A DNA stretch of 64,000 nt from Erwinia_E haradaeae_H (lineage in GTDB: Bacteria; Pseudomonadota; Gammaproteobacteria; Enterobacterales; Enterobacteriaceae). Every line of letters begins with the position of its first letter. Within the stretch, counting starts at the first letter, position 1. The notes beneath the pieces were generated by a model, which saw only the letters and a list, made by a program, of their open reading frames with translations, made no database searches and was not told the DNA's origin. Position numbers and translations under genes: made by a program. The stretch is taken from positions 558,001-622,000 of the forward strand of contig NZ_LR217705.1 of NCBI RefSeq assembly GCF_900698885.1, written 5' to 3'. Positions 1 to 9,751 of the stretch are shown piece by piece.

Positions 1-1
1 T

Positions 2-424
2 ATTGGTCATTTACCTGGTATATGTATCGATGAGCAAGATATTGATATTAATAATTACGAACTTAATTCTGATTACTTGCATAATAGCACCGCCTCGGAT
101 ATTGCTCAAGAGCAATTAGTCAGTCATCTTTTTAAGTCTAATTGTTTAATTACTAGACAACCAGATTGGGCTACAATACAAATTAGCTATTATGGTTTAA
201 GAATTCATCATGAACCTTTGTTACGTTACCTCATTTCTTACAGAAAGCATTATGAATTTCATGAACAGTGCGCCGAAAGAATTTTTCATGATATTATAAC
301 ATATTGCAATCCAAAGAAATTGAGCGTGTATATTCGCTATACACGACGAGGTGGAATAGATATTAATCCCTGGCGTAGTAATGCTGAGTACGTACCATAT
401 CGTACTCGTCTAGCAAGACAGTAA
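2..424 (+). CDS. queF: NADPH-dependent 7-cyano-7-deazaguanine reductase QueF, 3' part
   Basis: This is the last 140 residues of QueF; the 5' end lies outside the window and the frame is open from base 2. QueF reduces the nitrile preQ0 to the amine preQ1 in cytoplasmic synthesis of queuosine, the modified wobble base of some tRNAs. The visible part matches the C-terminal T-fold half of the long enterobacterial enzyme (about 282 residues), with the segments [29 protein letters not shown] and [14 protein letters not shown] in the expected order and a normal end. No frameshift is seen. It is followed by a 1 kb desert, so it has no downstream operon partner here. Confidence 0.93.
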   Translation: MGHLPGICIDEQDIDINNYELNSDYLHNSTASDIAQEQLVSHLFKSNCLITRQPDWATIQISYYGLRIHHEPLLRYLISYRKHYEFHEQCAERIFHDIITYCNPKKLSVYIRYTRRGGIDINPWRSNAEYVPYRTRLARQ

Positions 425-1434
425 TATACTTTATCTTTAGAAAAAACTTTTAAAAATAATTTATAGTTTTATGAGTATTTTACACGATACGTGTAATACC
501 AATACTGATAAAAAATAGCATATGATTTGACATCTTTTTAAGTATCACATGATTAGTCATATGTGTAGCTGGTCGTTAAATAAAAGGCGCATTATCATTT
601 TTTACTTATTCAAAAGGATATAAAATTTTTAAGAGTATTTTTGAAAGATTTATATGTGAAATAGATACACTTATCAGTGTATAATGCAGAAAAATAAAAC
701 CTTTATTACATTTTTTACTTTTATGGTAAATATAAGCACTAGATTCTAATTTATATAAAACACTCATAAAATTCAATGGAACTGTATAGATTAATATCGT
801 TTTCGTAATCTAGAAAAAATATCATTTATAGCTATAATTAGCTAATAACTCTTGTTTACTGTACGATAAATCTAATCAGTTCGAAACTATTAAGGTTATA
901 TAAAATTTTGATAATAGACGGAGATAATTTAAATATCTTACCATTCTAAATCATAAGATATGATGACATATTCATGATATATACACCCTTAACAAAAAAT
1001 TCTTTATCTGACGAAAAGACTATGACTATATAGAGGTTATGTATATATTGAGGCAATACTTCAATTAGGATAACTATCTTTGAATAGTAAAAGATGTATA
1101 GCGCATTACCATAAATGTATCATAACATAGATGTAATCTATAATACATAGATGACCAATCTATTAAATAAATATTCCTAAAACAAATTATTAACTAAGAT
1201 TGTTAACATGAATTTCATTCTAGAATATAATATTATTACAGTATGGTTTAAAAGAAAATTAATAGCTAAATATTAGTATTTCTTATTACTTTTCAATAGA
1301 ATAAAAACTACAAAAGAAAAATAAAAAATATGCAAAAAATTATAGAGCACTCGAGATTAAATTTTTTATTTATATTTTTATTTAAAAATACATTTTGTTT
1401 AGTAATTATAAAAAATGCTAGAATGTTTTATAAT
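425..1434. other. gene desert between queF and acnB
   Basis: About 1 kb of very AT-rich sequence between the ends of two convergent genes. I see no open frame with a recognisable product, no tRNA T-loop consensus with pairing stems, and no strong hairpin with a T-tract. It is most likely eroded former coding sequence. Confidence 0.6.
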
Positions 1435-4056
1435 TTATGGTGAACAATCTGCTTTATATTTCGGTGTTTGAAAAATTACAGTATTTTTTTTATTAGAATA
1501 CTCTTCTATCTCATTAAAATTTAAATAACGATAGGTATCTATAGAGGTGGAGTTAATTGCTTTCATAAACATATAGTATTCAGATAAAGTAGGTAATTTA
1601 CCTAAAATTGCTGAAATAGTAGCAAGTTCGACAGAAGAAAGAAAAACCTTTGTTTTATTACCAAGTCGGTTGGGGAAATTTCTCGTAGAAGTAGACACCA
1701 CTGTAGTGCCATCAGATACACGAGCTTGGTTACCCATACATAGTGAACAACCCGGCATCTCAATGCGTGCACCACTGTTCTTAAAAATATTATAATAACC
1801 TTCTTGAGTCAATTGTCTTACATCCATTTTTGTAGGGGGCGCTACCCATAAACGGGCTTTTAGGGAGCCTGTCAGTTTATTTTTTAGTAATTTTCCAGCT
1901 GCACGAAAATGACCAATATTAGTCATGCAGGAGCCAATAAATACTTCGTTAACAGGAGTTCCTGAGACGTCAGATAGAACGCAGGCATCATCTGGATCAT
2001 TTGGAGCACATAGAATCGGTTCTGTAATATTAGATAGATTAATATTTAGCGTTTCAGTATATGATGCATCTACATCTCTTTCCAGGAGTTGAGGAAAACT
2101 TAGCCACTCCTCCATGCGACTGATGCGACGCTTAATAGTGCATATGTTGCCATAACCCTGACGAACCATCCATTTTAATAGTATAATATTAGAATTTAAA
2201 TATTCTATGACTGAATCTTTACTTAATTGAATAACACACCCTGCTGAAGAGCGTTCAGCAGACGCATCTGAGAACTCAAATGCTTGTTCTACCTTGAGAT
2301 TTGGTAGGCCTTCAATTTCCATGATCCGACCAGAAAATATGTTTTTCTTGTTTGGTGTTTTCACAGTCAAAAGGCCTGCTTGAATAGCATAAAATGGGAT
2401 AGAATGAACGACATCACGTAGGGTAATATGTGGCTGTATTTTTCCTATGAAACGTATCAATACTGATTCTGGCATATCTAGTGGAATTTTTCCAGTAGCA
2501 GCAGCGAAGGCAACCAAACCAGAACCAGCTGGAAAAGAAAGACCAATAGGAAAGCGGGTATGTGAATCACCGCCAGTACCAACAGTATCGGGTAATAGCA
2601 TACGGTTAAGCCAGCTATGAATAATTCCATCTCCAGGTCGTAGAGAAATACCACCACGATCCATCATAAAATTTGGCAACGTATCATGAGTTAACAGGTC
2701 TATAGGCTTAGGATAAGCTGAGGTATGACAAAACGACTGCATCACTAAATCTGCAGAGAAGCTTAGACAGGCTAGATCTTGTAGTTCATCTTTAGTCATT
2801 GGTCCAGTGGTATCTTGCGAGCCAACGGAAGTTATTTTTGGTTCACAATATGTACCTGGATAAACTCCTTTAAGGCCACAGGCGCGACCTACTATCTTTT
2901 GTGCTAAAGAAAAATTTGATTGACTGTTTTCAAGAGTCTGTGTTGCTAAAAATACATCCGAAGGTGGTAGTGATAATGCAGTTCGAGCTTTTTCAGTTAA
3001 AGAACGTCCAATAATAAGCGCAATACGACCTCCGGCACGTACCTCATCTAATAAAACCTTGGTTTTAAGTGAGAACTTAGCTAATATTTCATTAGTTTGA
3101 TGGCTGCGAATCTCACCTTGATATGGATAGATATCAATTATATCCCCCATTCTAAGACGCTCTACATTTACCTCAATAGGTAGTGCCCCTGCATCTTCCA
3201 TGGTATTAAAAAAAATAGGAGCTATACTACCACCAAGACATATCCCCCCACTTTTCTTATTGGGAACATATGGGATATCCTCTCCTATAAACCATAGTAC
3301 TGAGTTCGTAGCTGATTTACGTGATGAGCCTGTACCTACGATATCACCTACGTAAACTAAAGGAAAACCTTTCTTTTTTAAATTCTCTATTTGTTTTATC
3401 GGACCAATAATGCCTTCTTTATCTGGTTTTATGCCTTCACGAGGATATTTTAACATTGCCAGTGCATGTAATGGAATATCTGGTCGAGACCATGCATCCG
3501 TAGCAGGAGATAAATCATCAGTATTACTTTCACCTGCTACTTTAAATACCGTTAATGTAATTTTTTTAGCTAATATTGGACGCTCGAGAAACCATTCAGC
3601 ATTAGCCCATGAATGCATAACTTTTTGAGCGTATATATTTCCTTTTTTTGCCTTTTTTTCTACATCATTAAAATAATCAAAGATTAGTAAAGTATGAGAT
3701 AGACAATCAGCAGCAAGCATGGAGAATCTATTATTATCAAGTATTTTGAGAAGGATATCAATGTTATAACCTCCTCGCATAGTACCTAGTAGTTTTACTG
3801 CTTTTTCTGGAGTAACAAAAGGGGAGATTGTATGACCTGTTATGATAGAATCTAAGAATGATGCTTTGATATATGATGATTCATCAACACCCGGTGGTAC
3901 TCGATACATTAATAAATCAAGTAGAAGTTCTTTTTCTTTTGCAAAAGGCTCTTGTAATAACTTAACTAACTGAGTTACTTGGTTCACATTTAAGGGTTTT
4001 GGTAGAATTCCTTGGTTTTTACGTTCAGCAACATGCTTCTGGTATTCTGCTAACAT
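1435..4056 (-). CDS. acnB: aconitate hydratase B
   Basis: AcnB interconverts citrate and isocitrate through cis-aconitate in the cytoplasm. The 873-residue product matches E. coli AcnB (865 residues) end to end: N-terminal HEAT-like domain (MLAEYQKHVAERK), the swivel domain with VGTGSSRKSATNSVLWF, then the catalytic domains. The three [4Fe-4S] ligands are present at C710 (FIGSCMTN), C770 and C773 (PGCSLCMGNQ). SVGSQDTTGPMT and GTGGDSHTRFP are also kept. The start is supported by GGAG just upstream on the minus strand. It stands alone between deserts. Whether a full TCA cycle exists cannot be judged from this window; isolated aconitase steps can also serve glutamate supply. Confidence 0.97.
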   Translation of the reverse strand: MLAEYQKHVAERKNQGILPKPLNVNQVTQLVKLLQEPFAKEKELLLDLLMYRVPPGVDESSYIKASFLDSIITGHTISPFVTPEKAVKLLGTMRGGYNIDILLKILDNNRFSMLAADCLSHTLLIFDYFNDVEKKAKKGNIYAQKVMHSWANAEWFLERPILAKKITLTVFKVAGESNTDDLSPATDAWSRPDIPLHALAMLKYPREGIKPDKEGIIGPIKQIENLKKKGFPLVYVGDIVGTGSSRKSATNSVLWFIGEDIPYVPNKKSGGICLGGSIAPIFFNTMEDAGALPIEVNVERLRMGDIIDIYPYQGEIRSHQTNEILAKFSLKTKVLLDEVRAGGRIALIIGRSLTEKARTALSLPPSDVFLATQTLENSQSNFSLAQKIVGRACGLKGVYPGTYCEPKITSVGSQDTTGPMTKDELQDLACLSFSADLVMQSFCHTSAYPKPIDLLTHDTLPNFMMDRGGISLRPGDGIIHSWLNRMLLPDTVGTGGDSHTRFPIGLSFPAGSGLVAFAAATGKIPLDMPESVLIRFIGKIQPHITLRDVVHSIPFYAIQAGLLTVKTPNKKNIFSGRIMEIEGLPNLKVEQAFEFSDASAERSSAGCVIQLSKDSVIEYLNSNIILLKWMVRQGYGNICTIKRRISRMEEWLSFPQLLERDVDASYTETLNINLSNITEPILCAPNDPDDACVLSDVSGTPVNEVFIGSCMTNIGHFRAAGKLLKNKLTGSLKARLWVAPPTKMDVRQLTQEGYYNIFKNSGARIEMPGCSLCMGNQARVSDGTTVVSTSTRNFPNRLGNKTKVFLSSVELATISAILGKLPTLSEYYMFMKAINSTSIDTYRYLNFNEIEEYSNKKNTVIFQTPKYKADCSP

Positions 4057-4503
4057 GATGCTCTCCTTGATAGTTAGCCTATTCTAGGTAAAGGTACTTT
4101 ACCGTGTATATTGTTTTATCTATTGTTTTATAAAAAATATCAGCATGAGATAAATATTTTATTTATTCTAAAGAGAATATCTTTAGATATCATGTTAATG
4201 ATCTCGGGTAAGTTAGATAGTAGAATTGCAATTAAAAACTGAAAGCATAATCTATAAAGTAATCAAAATTTATTAATTATTGCAGCTGTTGTATAGATTT
4301 TTAATTTCTAGATGTTACGAAAATTAGTAGTATGATTATACTATCTTTTATTATATAAATATATCAATTGTTTAAATTCTAATTATTTATGATTTATTTC
4401 AATCTCCAAGATCATGCAAGATAGTACAGGAGAAATATATTTTATATACTTTAACAGATATTATATTACTCGTATTAAGAATCTCTAAAATATATAGAAA
4501 TTA
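4057..4503. other. spacer upstream of acnB
   Basis: About 450 AT-rich bases between the acnB start and the gmhA stop. The acnB promoter should lie here, but AT-richness makes any -10/-35 choice arbitrary. No other feature was seen. Confidence 0.55.
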
Positions 4504-5103
4504 TCATATGGTAATTACAGAGTTTTTTCTTGTCATTTCTTTTTCAATTAGTAATATAAGAATATGAATAACTTTAATATGAATTTCTTGGATACGATCA
4601 GAATAACCAATATGAGGAACACGGATAATTACATCTACCATACCATTGATTGCACTGACTTTATAACCTGTTAGCATAATAACTTTCATACCTTGTAAAT
4701 AAGCACATTGAACTGCTTTTATTATATTTTTTGAAGTACCTGAAGTTGATATTCCCATTAAAATATCTCCGGGTTTACCTACAGCTTCAATATAGCGAGA
4801 AAAAACATAATCATAACCAAAATCATTACTCACGCAAGAAAAATGCCCAACATCAGAAATAGAAATCGCTGGATATCCTGGACGGTTTTCGCGGTAACGA
4901 CCGGTTAACTCTTCTGCAAAGTGCATTGAATCGCAATGCGATCCTCCATTACCACAAGATAAAACTTTACCTCCAGATTTAAAAGTATCAGCCAATAATA
5001 TACCTGCCAACTGAATTGCTTCAAGATTTTCTTTATGACTAAGAAATGCATTTAATGTTTTTGATGCTTGCTGCAGTTCATCACGAATCATATCTTGATA
5101 CAT
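4504..5103 (-). CDS. gmhA: sedoheptulose-7-phosphate isomerase
   Basis: GmhA (LpcA) converts sedoheptulose 7-phosphate to D-glycero-D-manno-heptose 7-phosphate, the first step toward the ADP-heptose used in the LPS inner core. The 199-residue protein is a single SIS domain matching E. coli GmhA (192 residues), with [20 protein letters not shown] near residues 50-69, STSGTSKNI, and the C-terminal helix [20 protein letters not shown] few extra residues follow the usual end. A GGGGG ribosome-binding site lies just upstream of the ATG. Its retention suggests that a cored lipopolysaccharide is still made, in line with lpxC elsewhere in the window. No operon partner is adjacent. Confidence 0.95.
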   Translation of the reverse strand: MYQDMIRDELQQASKTLNAFLSHKENLEAIQLAGILLADTFKSGGKVLSCGNGGSHCDSMHFAEELTGRYRENRPGYPAISISDVGHFSCVSNDFGYDYVFSRYIEAVGKPGDILMGISTSGTSKNIIKAVQCAYLQGMKVIMLTGYKVSAINGMVDVIIRVPHIGYSDRIQEIHIKVIHILILLIEKEMTRKNSVITI

Positions 5104-5990
5104 TTAACCCCCTTTCATTAGGAATAACTTCAGTAATATCAACCTATAATCACAGATATGATAATTATATTTTAATTATGCGTAGGAAATTCAATGTATA
5201 TAAGAGTTTTATCATTGCTTGTCTTAATTTAAGATAATTATAAAAATTATGACATTTAGAAAAATCTATATCAAATATATAAAATGTATAAAGATTAGTG
5301 TCAGGTAATATCAAGTCCATGACTTAAGGTTTTTTCTAATATGTCTATTAAAGATCATCTTTTGATATGAGACGATGATCTATAGAAATAAACACACTGT
5401 ATAATTTTTAGATAATAGATAGTGAGATTACAGGAGAATCCTTTCTCTATGTAGACATTAGATTTATTTTTTTATATTGAAGGTAATATCCAGCTTATTA
5501 TTTAATATATCAGATATTTTCAATAGGTTGGTTGAAGCTTTGTTCTATTGATTGTTAAATCTGGAGTATTAATGATTATATTATGCTCTTTTAATGAAGA
5601 GCATTCATGAATTGTCTAACGTGTATATTTACAGAAAATGTTATCTAGAATATCACACTCTAATGATATCACGAGTATAATTAGAATATGTGTCATTAGA
5701 TTTTAGTATTATTATGATATATAAGAATTAAGGCTTTTGATTTTATTTATTTTACAGTTTTACAAAAAATATGCTATTTAAATAATTATTTGTAGAAATC
5801 TTAGTATTTAGAATACTGATTAACAAAATTATCATAACTTCATTAAGTGAATTCAAGCATATATTCATTAAATCATAATATAATATGTTATGTTATGTTA
5901 TGTTTATTAATTTTTAAACTACATGCGATAGATTCTATTTAAAAGATAGATTTTATTCAGAAAAAATCATATAAAAGTAACAGGCCATTT
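5104..5990. other. gene desert between gmhA and accD
   Basis: About 890 AT-rich bases between divergent genes. E. coli has truA and dedA upstream of accD; neither is recognisable here. The only structured element seen is a short tandem repeat at 5884-5903. Promoters of both flanking genes must lie here but cannot be picked out reliably. Confidence 0.55.
5884..5903. repeat. tandem repeat, 4 x 5 bp (TATGT)
   Basis: Four exact copies of TATGT in a row, about 90 bases upstream of accD. It looks like a replication-slippage microsatellite in non-coding DNA. Confidence 0.85.
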
Positions 5991-6881
5991 ATGAGCTGGA
6001 TTGAGCGAATTTTTTCTACAAGGAGACTCACCCCGTCGCGTAAAGCGCATATTCCTGAAGGAGTATGGACAAAATGTCATAGCTGCAGTCAGGTTCTATA
6101 CCGCGCTGAATTGGAACGTAATCTTAATGTTTGCCCAAAATGCGATCATCATATGAGAATGCACGCTCGAGATCGTCTGCATAGTCTATTAGATCCAGGT
6201 TCACTATGTGAGTTGGCGATAGAACTAGAACCTAAAGACATCCTAAAATTTAGAGATTCTAAAAAATATAAAGATCGCCTGATTTCTGCTCAGAAAGCCA
6301 CTAGAGAAAAGGATGCATTGATACTAATGAAGGGCGCTATACACAGTATACCAGTTATTGCAGTAGCGTTTGAGTTTTTATTTATGGGCGGATCAATGGG
6401 TTCTGTAGTTGGTGAACGTTTTGTGCGCGGAGTAGAGCAAGCTATAAGAGATCAGTGTCCAATGATTTGTTTTTCTGCCTCTGGGGGAGCGAGAATGCAG
6501 GAGGCGCTAATATCTCTTATGCAAATGGCTAAAACTAGCGCAGCTCTTGCAAAATTACAAGAGCATGGTTTACCATATATTTCGGTTCTAACAGATCCAA
6601 CCATGGGTGGAGTGTCTGCTAGTCTTGCAATGCTTGGAGATCTTAATATTGCTGAACCAAAAGCATTAATTGGTTTTGCAGGTCCTCGTGTCATTAAACA
6701 AACACTTCATGAGACATTACCACCTGGATTTCAAAGAAGCGAGTTTTTACTTGAGAAAGGTGCAATTGATATGATATTGCGTCGTCCAGTGATGCGCTTT
6801 AAATTAGCATGTATCCTTGCGAAGATGATGAATCTTCCAGTGCCAGATTCTGAGAATAAGAACGCTAGTGTGACTGAATAG
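5991..6881 (+). CDS. accD: acetyl-CoA carboxylase carboxyltransferase beta subunit
   Basis: AccD pairs with AccA to move carboxybiotin's CO2 onto acetyl-CoA, giving malonyl-CoA for fatty acid synthesis. The 296-residue protein is close to the E. coli length (304). An N-terminal four-cysteine zinc finger is intact at C29, C32, C48 and C51, followed by the crotonase-like carboxyltransferase core with [34 protein letters not shown] and [16 protein letters not shown]. The ATG is preceded by a short AGG. The next gene is folC, the same neighbour as in E. coli, about 90 bases downstream. Confidence 0.97.
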   Translation: MSWIERIFSTRRLTPSRKAHIPEGVWTKCHSCSQVLYRAELERNLNVCPKCDHHMRMHARDRLHSLLDPGSLCELAIELEPKDILKFRDSKKYKDRLISAQKATREKDALILMKGAIHSIPVIAVAFEFLFMGGSMGSVVGERFVRGVEQAIRDQCPMICFSASGGARMQEALISLMQMAKTSAALAKLQEHGLPYISVLTDPTMGGVSASLAMLGDLNIAEPKALIGFAGPRVIKQTLHETLPPGFQRSEFLLEKGAIDMILRRPVMRFKLACILAKMMNLPVPDSENKNASVTE

Positions 6882-6971
6882 GGTTAAGTAATGCACTAGA
6901 GCATAAAAAAATTTATGTAATATTATGAATATAATTCAGTAATCAACATCATAAAATATCATGGATACTTT

Positions 6972-8222
6972 TTGAAAATTAAATCAACACTGAGTGAATG
7001 GTTGCACCACATTCAGAATTTACATGCTCAACCAATTGATCTAGGGATTGAACGTGTTAGACATGTTGCCATGGTTCTAAATCTTCTTACTCCTGCTTCT
7101 ATTATATTTACTGTTGCTGGAACCAATGGAAAAGGTACTACTTGTCGGGCTATAGAGCTAATTTTATTAGCCTCAGGTTATCAGGTGGGAGTCTATAATT
7201 CTCCGCATCTTATGCATTATAATGAACGTATACGAATCCGCGGGAGGGAAGTAACAGAAGAAGAACTTATTACATCATTTTCAGTAGTTGACATGGGACG
7301 TAAAAATATTTCACTAACTTATTTTGAGTTTGGAACGTTGTCCGCTCTATGGTTATTTAGAGAGGCAAAACTAGATATTGTTATCCTAGAGGTTGGTCTT
7401 GGTGGTCGGTTAGATGCCACGAACATTGTTGATGCAGATATAGCTATAATTACAAGTATCGCACTAGATCACACGACGTGGTTAGGGTCAGATCGTGAAA
7501 GTATCGGTCGAGAGAAGGCTGGTATATTTCGCACTGGTAAGCCGGCGGTAGTTGGTGATCCAGGCATGCCTAATTCCATTAGAAAAGTAGCACAATATAT
7601 AGGGGCAAAGCTACACCAAAGAAATCGTGATTGGTCCTATAGCGTCACCGGAAATAGTTGGGAATTTGAAGATGTTAATGGAAAGATTAGCTTTATTCCA
7701 TTACCAAAAATACCTATAGATAATGCTGCCACTGCTATTGCAGCAGTACGCATATCACCAATAAAAGTTCATGATGCGATGATTCGTGATATTTTGCCAC
7801 AAGCCGCTCTTCCTGGTCGATTTCAGATAGTATCTAAGTCGCCTTGGGTTATTTTGGATGTAGCACATAATCCTCATGCAGCGCATTATTTATCTAAACA
7901 ACTTAAAAAAATAAAACAATACGCCAAAATACATGCAATAGTAGGTATGCGCCAGGATAAAGATATCTCTAATACCTTGAATTATTTGGTACCCCAGATA
8001 GATTACTGGTACTGTGCATCACTAACACAACCGCGTGGAAGTAGCGCTGTTCATATTATGTCTTATCTTAAAAAAGCAATGTGTTTTAAATCAGTCTCTA
8101 ATGCATGGCATTATGCATTAGAAAACGCTAATTCACGGGATATTATCATTGTTTTTGGATCTTTTTATACTGTCTCCGAGGTAATGACTGCTCGTCTTGC
8201 TACATATACCTCAATATTTTGA
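6972..8222 (+). CDS. folC: bifunctional dihydrofolate synthase/folylpolyglutamate synthase
   Basis: FolC adds L-glutamate to dihydropteroate and then extends the polyglutamate tail of folates. The 416 residues match E. coli FolC (422) over the whole length: Mur-ligase-type ATP loop GTNGKGT at residues 50-56, YFEFGTLSALWLF, VGLGGRLDATNIVDAD, SIALDHT and the C-terminal ligase domain starting around LPGRFQIVS. No in-frame ATG fits; the frame opens with TTG at 6972, a few residues short of the E. coli N-terminus, and no strong ribosome-binding site is visible. The accD-folC pairing is ancestral; dedD, cvpA and purF, which follow in E. coli, are not here. Confidence 0.95.
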   Translation: MKIKSTLSEWLHHIQNLHAQPIDLGIERVRHVAMVLNLLTPASIIFTVAGTNGKGTTCRAIELILLASGYQVGVYNSPHLMHYNERIRIRGREVTEEELITSFSVVDMGRKNISLTYFEFGTLSALWLFREAKLDIVILEVGLGGRLDATNIVDADIAIITSIALDHTTWLGSDRESIGREKAGIFRTGKPAVVGDPGMPNSIRKVAQYIGAKLHQRNRDWSYSVTGNSWEFEDVNGKISFIPLPKIPIDNAATAIAAVRISPIKVHDAMIRDILPQAALPGRFQIVSKSPWVILDVAHNPHAAHYLSKQLKKIKQYAKIHAIVGMRQDKDISNTLNYLVPQIDYWYCASLTQPRGSSAVHIMSYLKKAMCFKSVSNAWHYALENANSRDIIIVFGSFYTVSEVMTARLATYTSIF

Positions 8223-8621
8223 ATTAAATAAAAATTACGCATATGCGTAACGTGTAACGCTGTAGAGCTTATAATGAGTAATTTTTATATTATCAGTATT
8301 AAAATAAGTATATTGGATCACATCATATTTACTTGCTGTGCGAGTTTTTTAGTTCAGAATCTTATTACGATAGATTAAAAGACTGGTAATTTTGCCATAT
8401 CGAATCAGGTGCTTGATGATAAGATTGTGTCTTGATAATAATAGAATGTAATATGTATTACGAATTCACGAACCATCTAATACTAAGCATAGCGTGTATA
8501 AAATAAATATTTTTCTAAAAAATTTTAACATGATAATATATCAGAGTAAAATATAACATTGATATCATCGCTGCAATACAAATTATAATAATGTAAAAGA
8601 TAAAGAGCATGATTCAATTTT

Positions 8622-8653
8622 TAGTTACATATATGTTTAGTCACATATATGTT
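8622..8653. repeat. direct repeat, 2 x 16 bp
   Basis: Two adjacent 16-base units (8622-8637 and 8638-8653) differing at one base. Each contains the palindromic core ACATATATGT. It is probably a local slippage duplication. Confidence 0.8.
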
Positions 8654-9051
8654 GATATTTAATCTTTAAATTAAGGTACCAAATATTTATTTGATACCAT
8701 ATAAATTAATAGAGAATGTATTTTATACATGTGCTACATCAAATTCTAGATAGCATTAAAATTTACTGAATGTTCAACTTAGAAGATAAAACTTTTCATT
8801 ACATGCATGTGGTTTAAATATTTTGATGAAAATAAAAAACCTTCAAATTTGTTACTTTTAGTCAATTAATAATGTGAAAAATATCAGTGAAGAATTATTA
8901 CCATCCAATATACTATTAAAGTATCTTGTTAGTTTAAGTTACTAGTATTTCACGCTATACTGCTAATATCTATTAAAACAGATTGTCTCACGACCCTTAC
9001 TTGTGGTTATGATGCCGAGATGCTATCTTTTAATTATTGCAAAAAAAAGAT

Positions 9052-9091
9052 TCATGCACTCATGCGCTCATGTACTCATGCATTCATGAAT
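9052..9091. repeat. degenerate tandem array, 5 x 8 bp, before adk
   Basis: Five consecutive 8-base units all beginning TCATG: TCATGCAC, TCATGCGC, TCATGTAC, TCATGCAT, TCATGAAT. The array ends one base before the adk ribosome-binding site. It keeps the adk frame open upstream, creating a spurious 29-codon N-terminal extension. Confidence 0.85.
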
Positions 9092-9106
9092 GAGGAGAGT
9101 ATTATA

Positions 9107-9751
9107 ATGCGTATTATTCTGCTTGGGCCACCTGGATCAGGAAAGGGAACTCAGGCTAATTTTATTACAAGTCAATACAGTATTCCAATTATCTCCACGG
9201 GTGAGATATTACGTACTGCTGTAAAATATAACTCAAAGCTTGGAAAACAAATTAAGAAAACTATGGATGCTGGAAAGTTGGTTACTGAAGAAACTGTTAT
9301 TGCCTTAGTAAAGAAACGCCTATCTCAAGCAGATTGTTGCACAGGTTTTTTATTAGATGGTTTTCCTCGTACGATTTTTCAAGCGAATGCTATGAAAGCA
9401 TTAGGTATTAAGGTTGATCATATTTTAGAATTTCAGGTTCCAGATCAATTAATTATTGAAAGACTCACTGGCCGTCAAATACACGAAAGATCAGGTCGGA
9501 TTTATCACACACAATTTAATCCGCCAAAAACCCCAGGCAAAGATGACATAACTGGGGAGCCATTAATTATGCGTAACGATGATGAAAGGGAAATAGTTTA
9601 CCAACGATTAACTGAATATCATCAAAGAACGGCCCCTCTGATAAAACATTATACTACAGAAATGTTAATGGATAATACGAGGTATCATCAACTTGACGGC
9701 ACACTTCAAATGACTATACTTAAAAAAATAATTTCAAATATTCTTGATTAA
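9107..9751 (+). CDS. adk: adenylate kinase
   Basis: Adk interconverts ATP + AMP and 2 ADP in the cytoplasm. From the ATG at 9107 the product is 214 residues, exactly the E. coli length. It begins [16 protein letters not shown] with the P-loop at residues 7-15, then LLDGFPRT, the LID domain ([14 protein letters not shown]) and the bacterial [12 protein letters not shown] segment. The frame is open 29 codons further upstream, but GAGGAG at 9092-9097 and the family N-terminus fix the start at 9107. The LID lacks the four zinc cysteines, as expected for an enterobacterial enzyme. The gene is flanked by deserts on both sides. Confidence 0.97.
   Translation: MRIILLGPPGSGKGTQANFITSQYSIPIISTGEILRTAVKYNSKLGKQIKKTMDAGKLVTEETVIALVKKRLSQADCCTGFLLDGFPRTIFQANAMKALGIKVDHILEFQVPDQLIIERLTGRQIHERSGRIYHTQFNPPKTPGKDDITGEPLIMRNDDEREIVYQRLTEYHQRTAPLIKHYTTEMLMDNTRYHQLDGTLQMTILKKIISNILD

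Larger units (their letters stand above)
8223..9106. other. gene desert between folC and adk
   Basis: About 880 AT-rich bases without a recognisable gene. It holds an imperfect 16-bp direct repeat at 8622-8653 and an 8-bp tandem array at 9052-9091 immediately before adk. htpG or recR, found upstream of adk in E. coli, are not recognisable. Confidence 0.55.

Noticed and set aside
875..890. GTTCGAAAC resembling a tRNA T-loop
   Set aside because: The flanking bases do not form a T-stem and no acceptor or anticodon arm can be built around it.
5046..5237. 63-codon plus-strand frame overlapping the gmhA start
   Set aside because: Antisense shadow of gmhA that runs into AT-rich spacer; no family resemblance.
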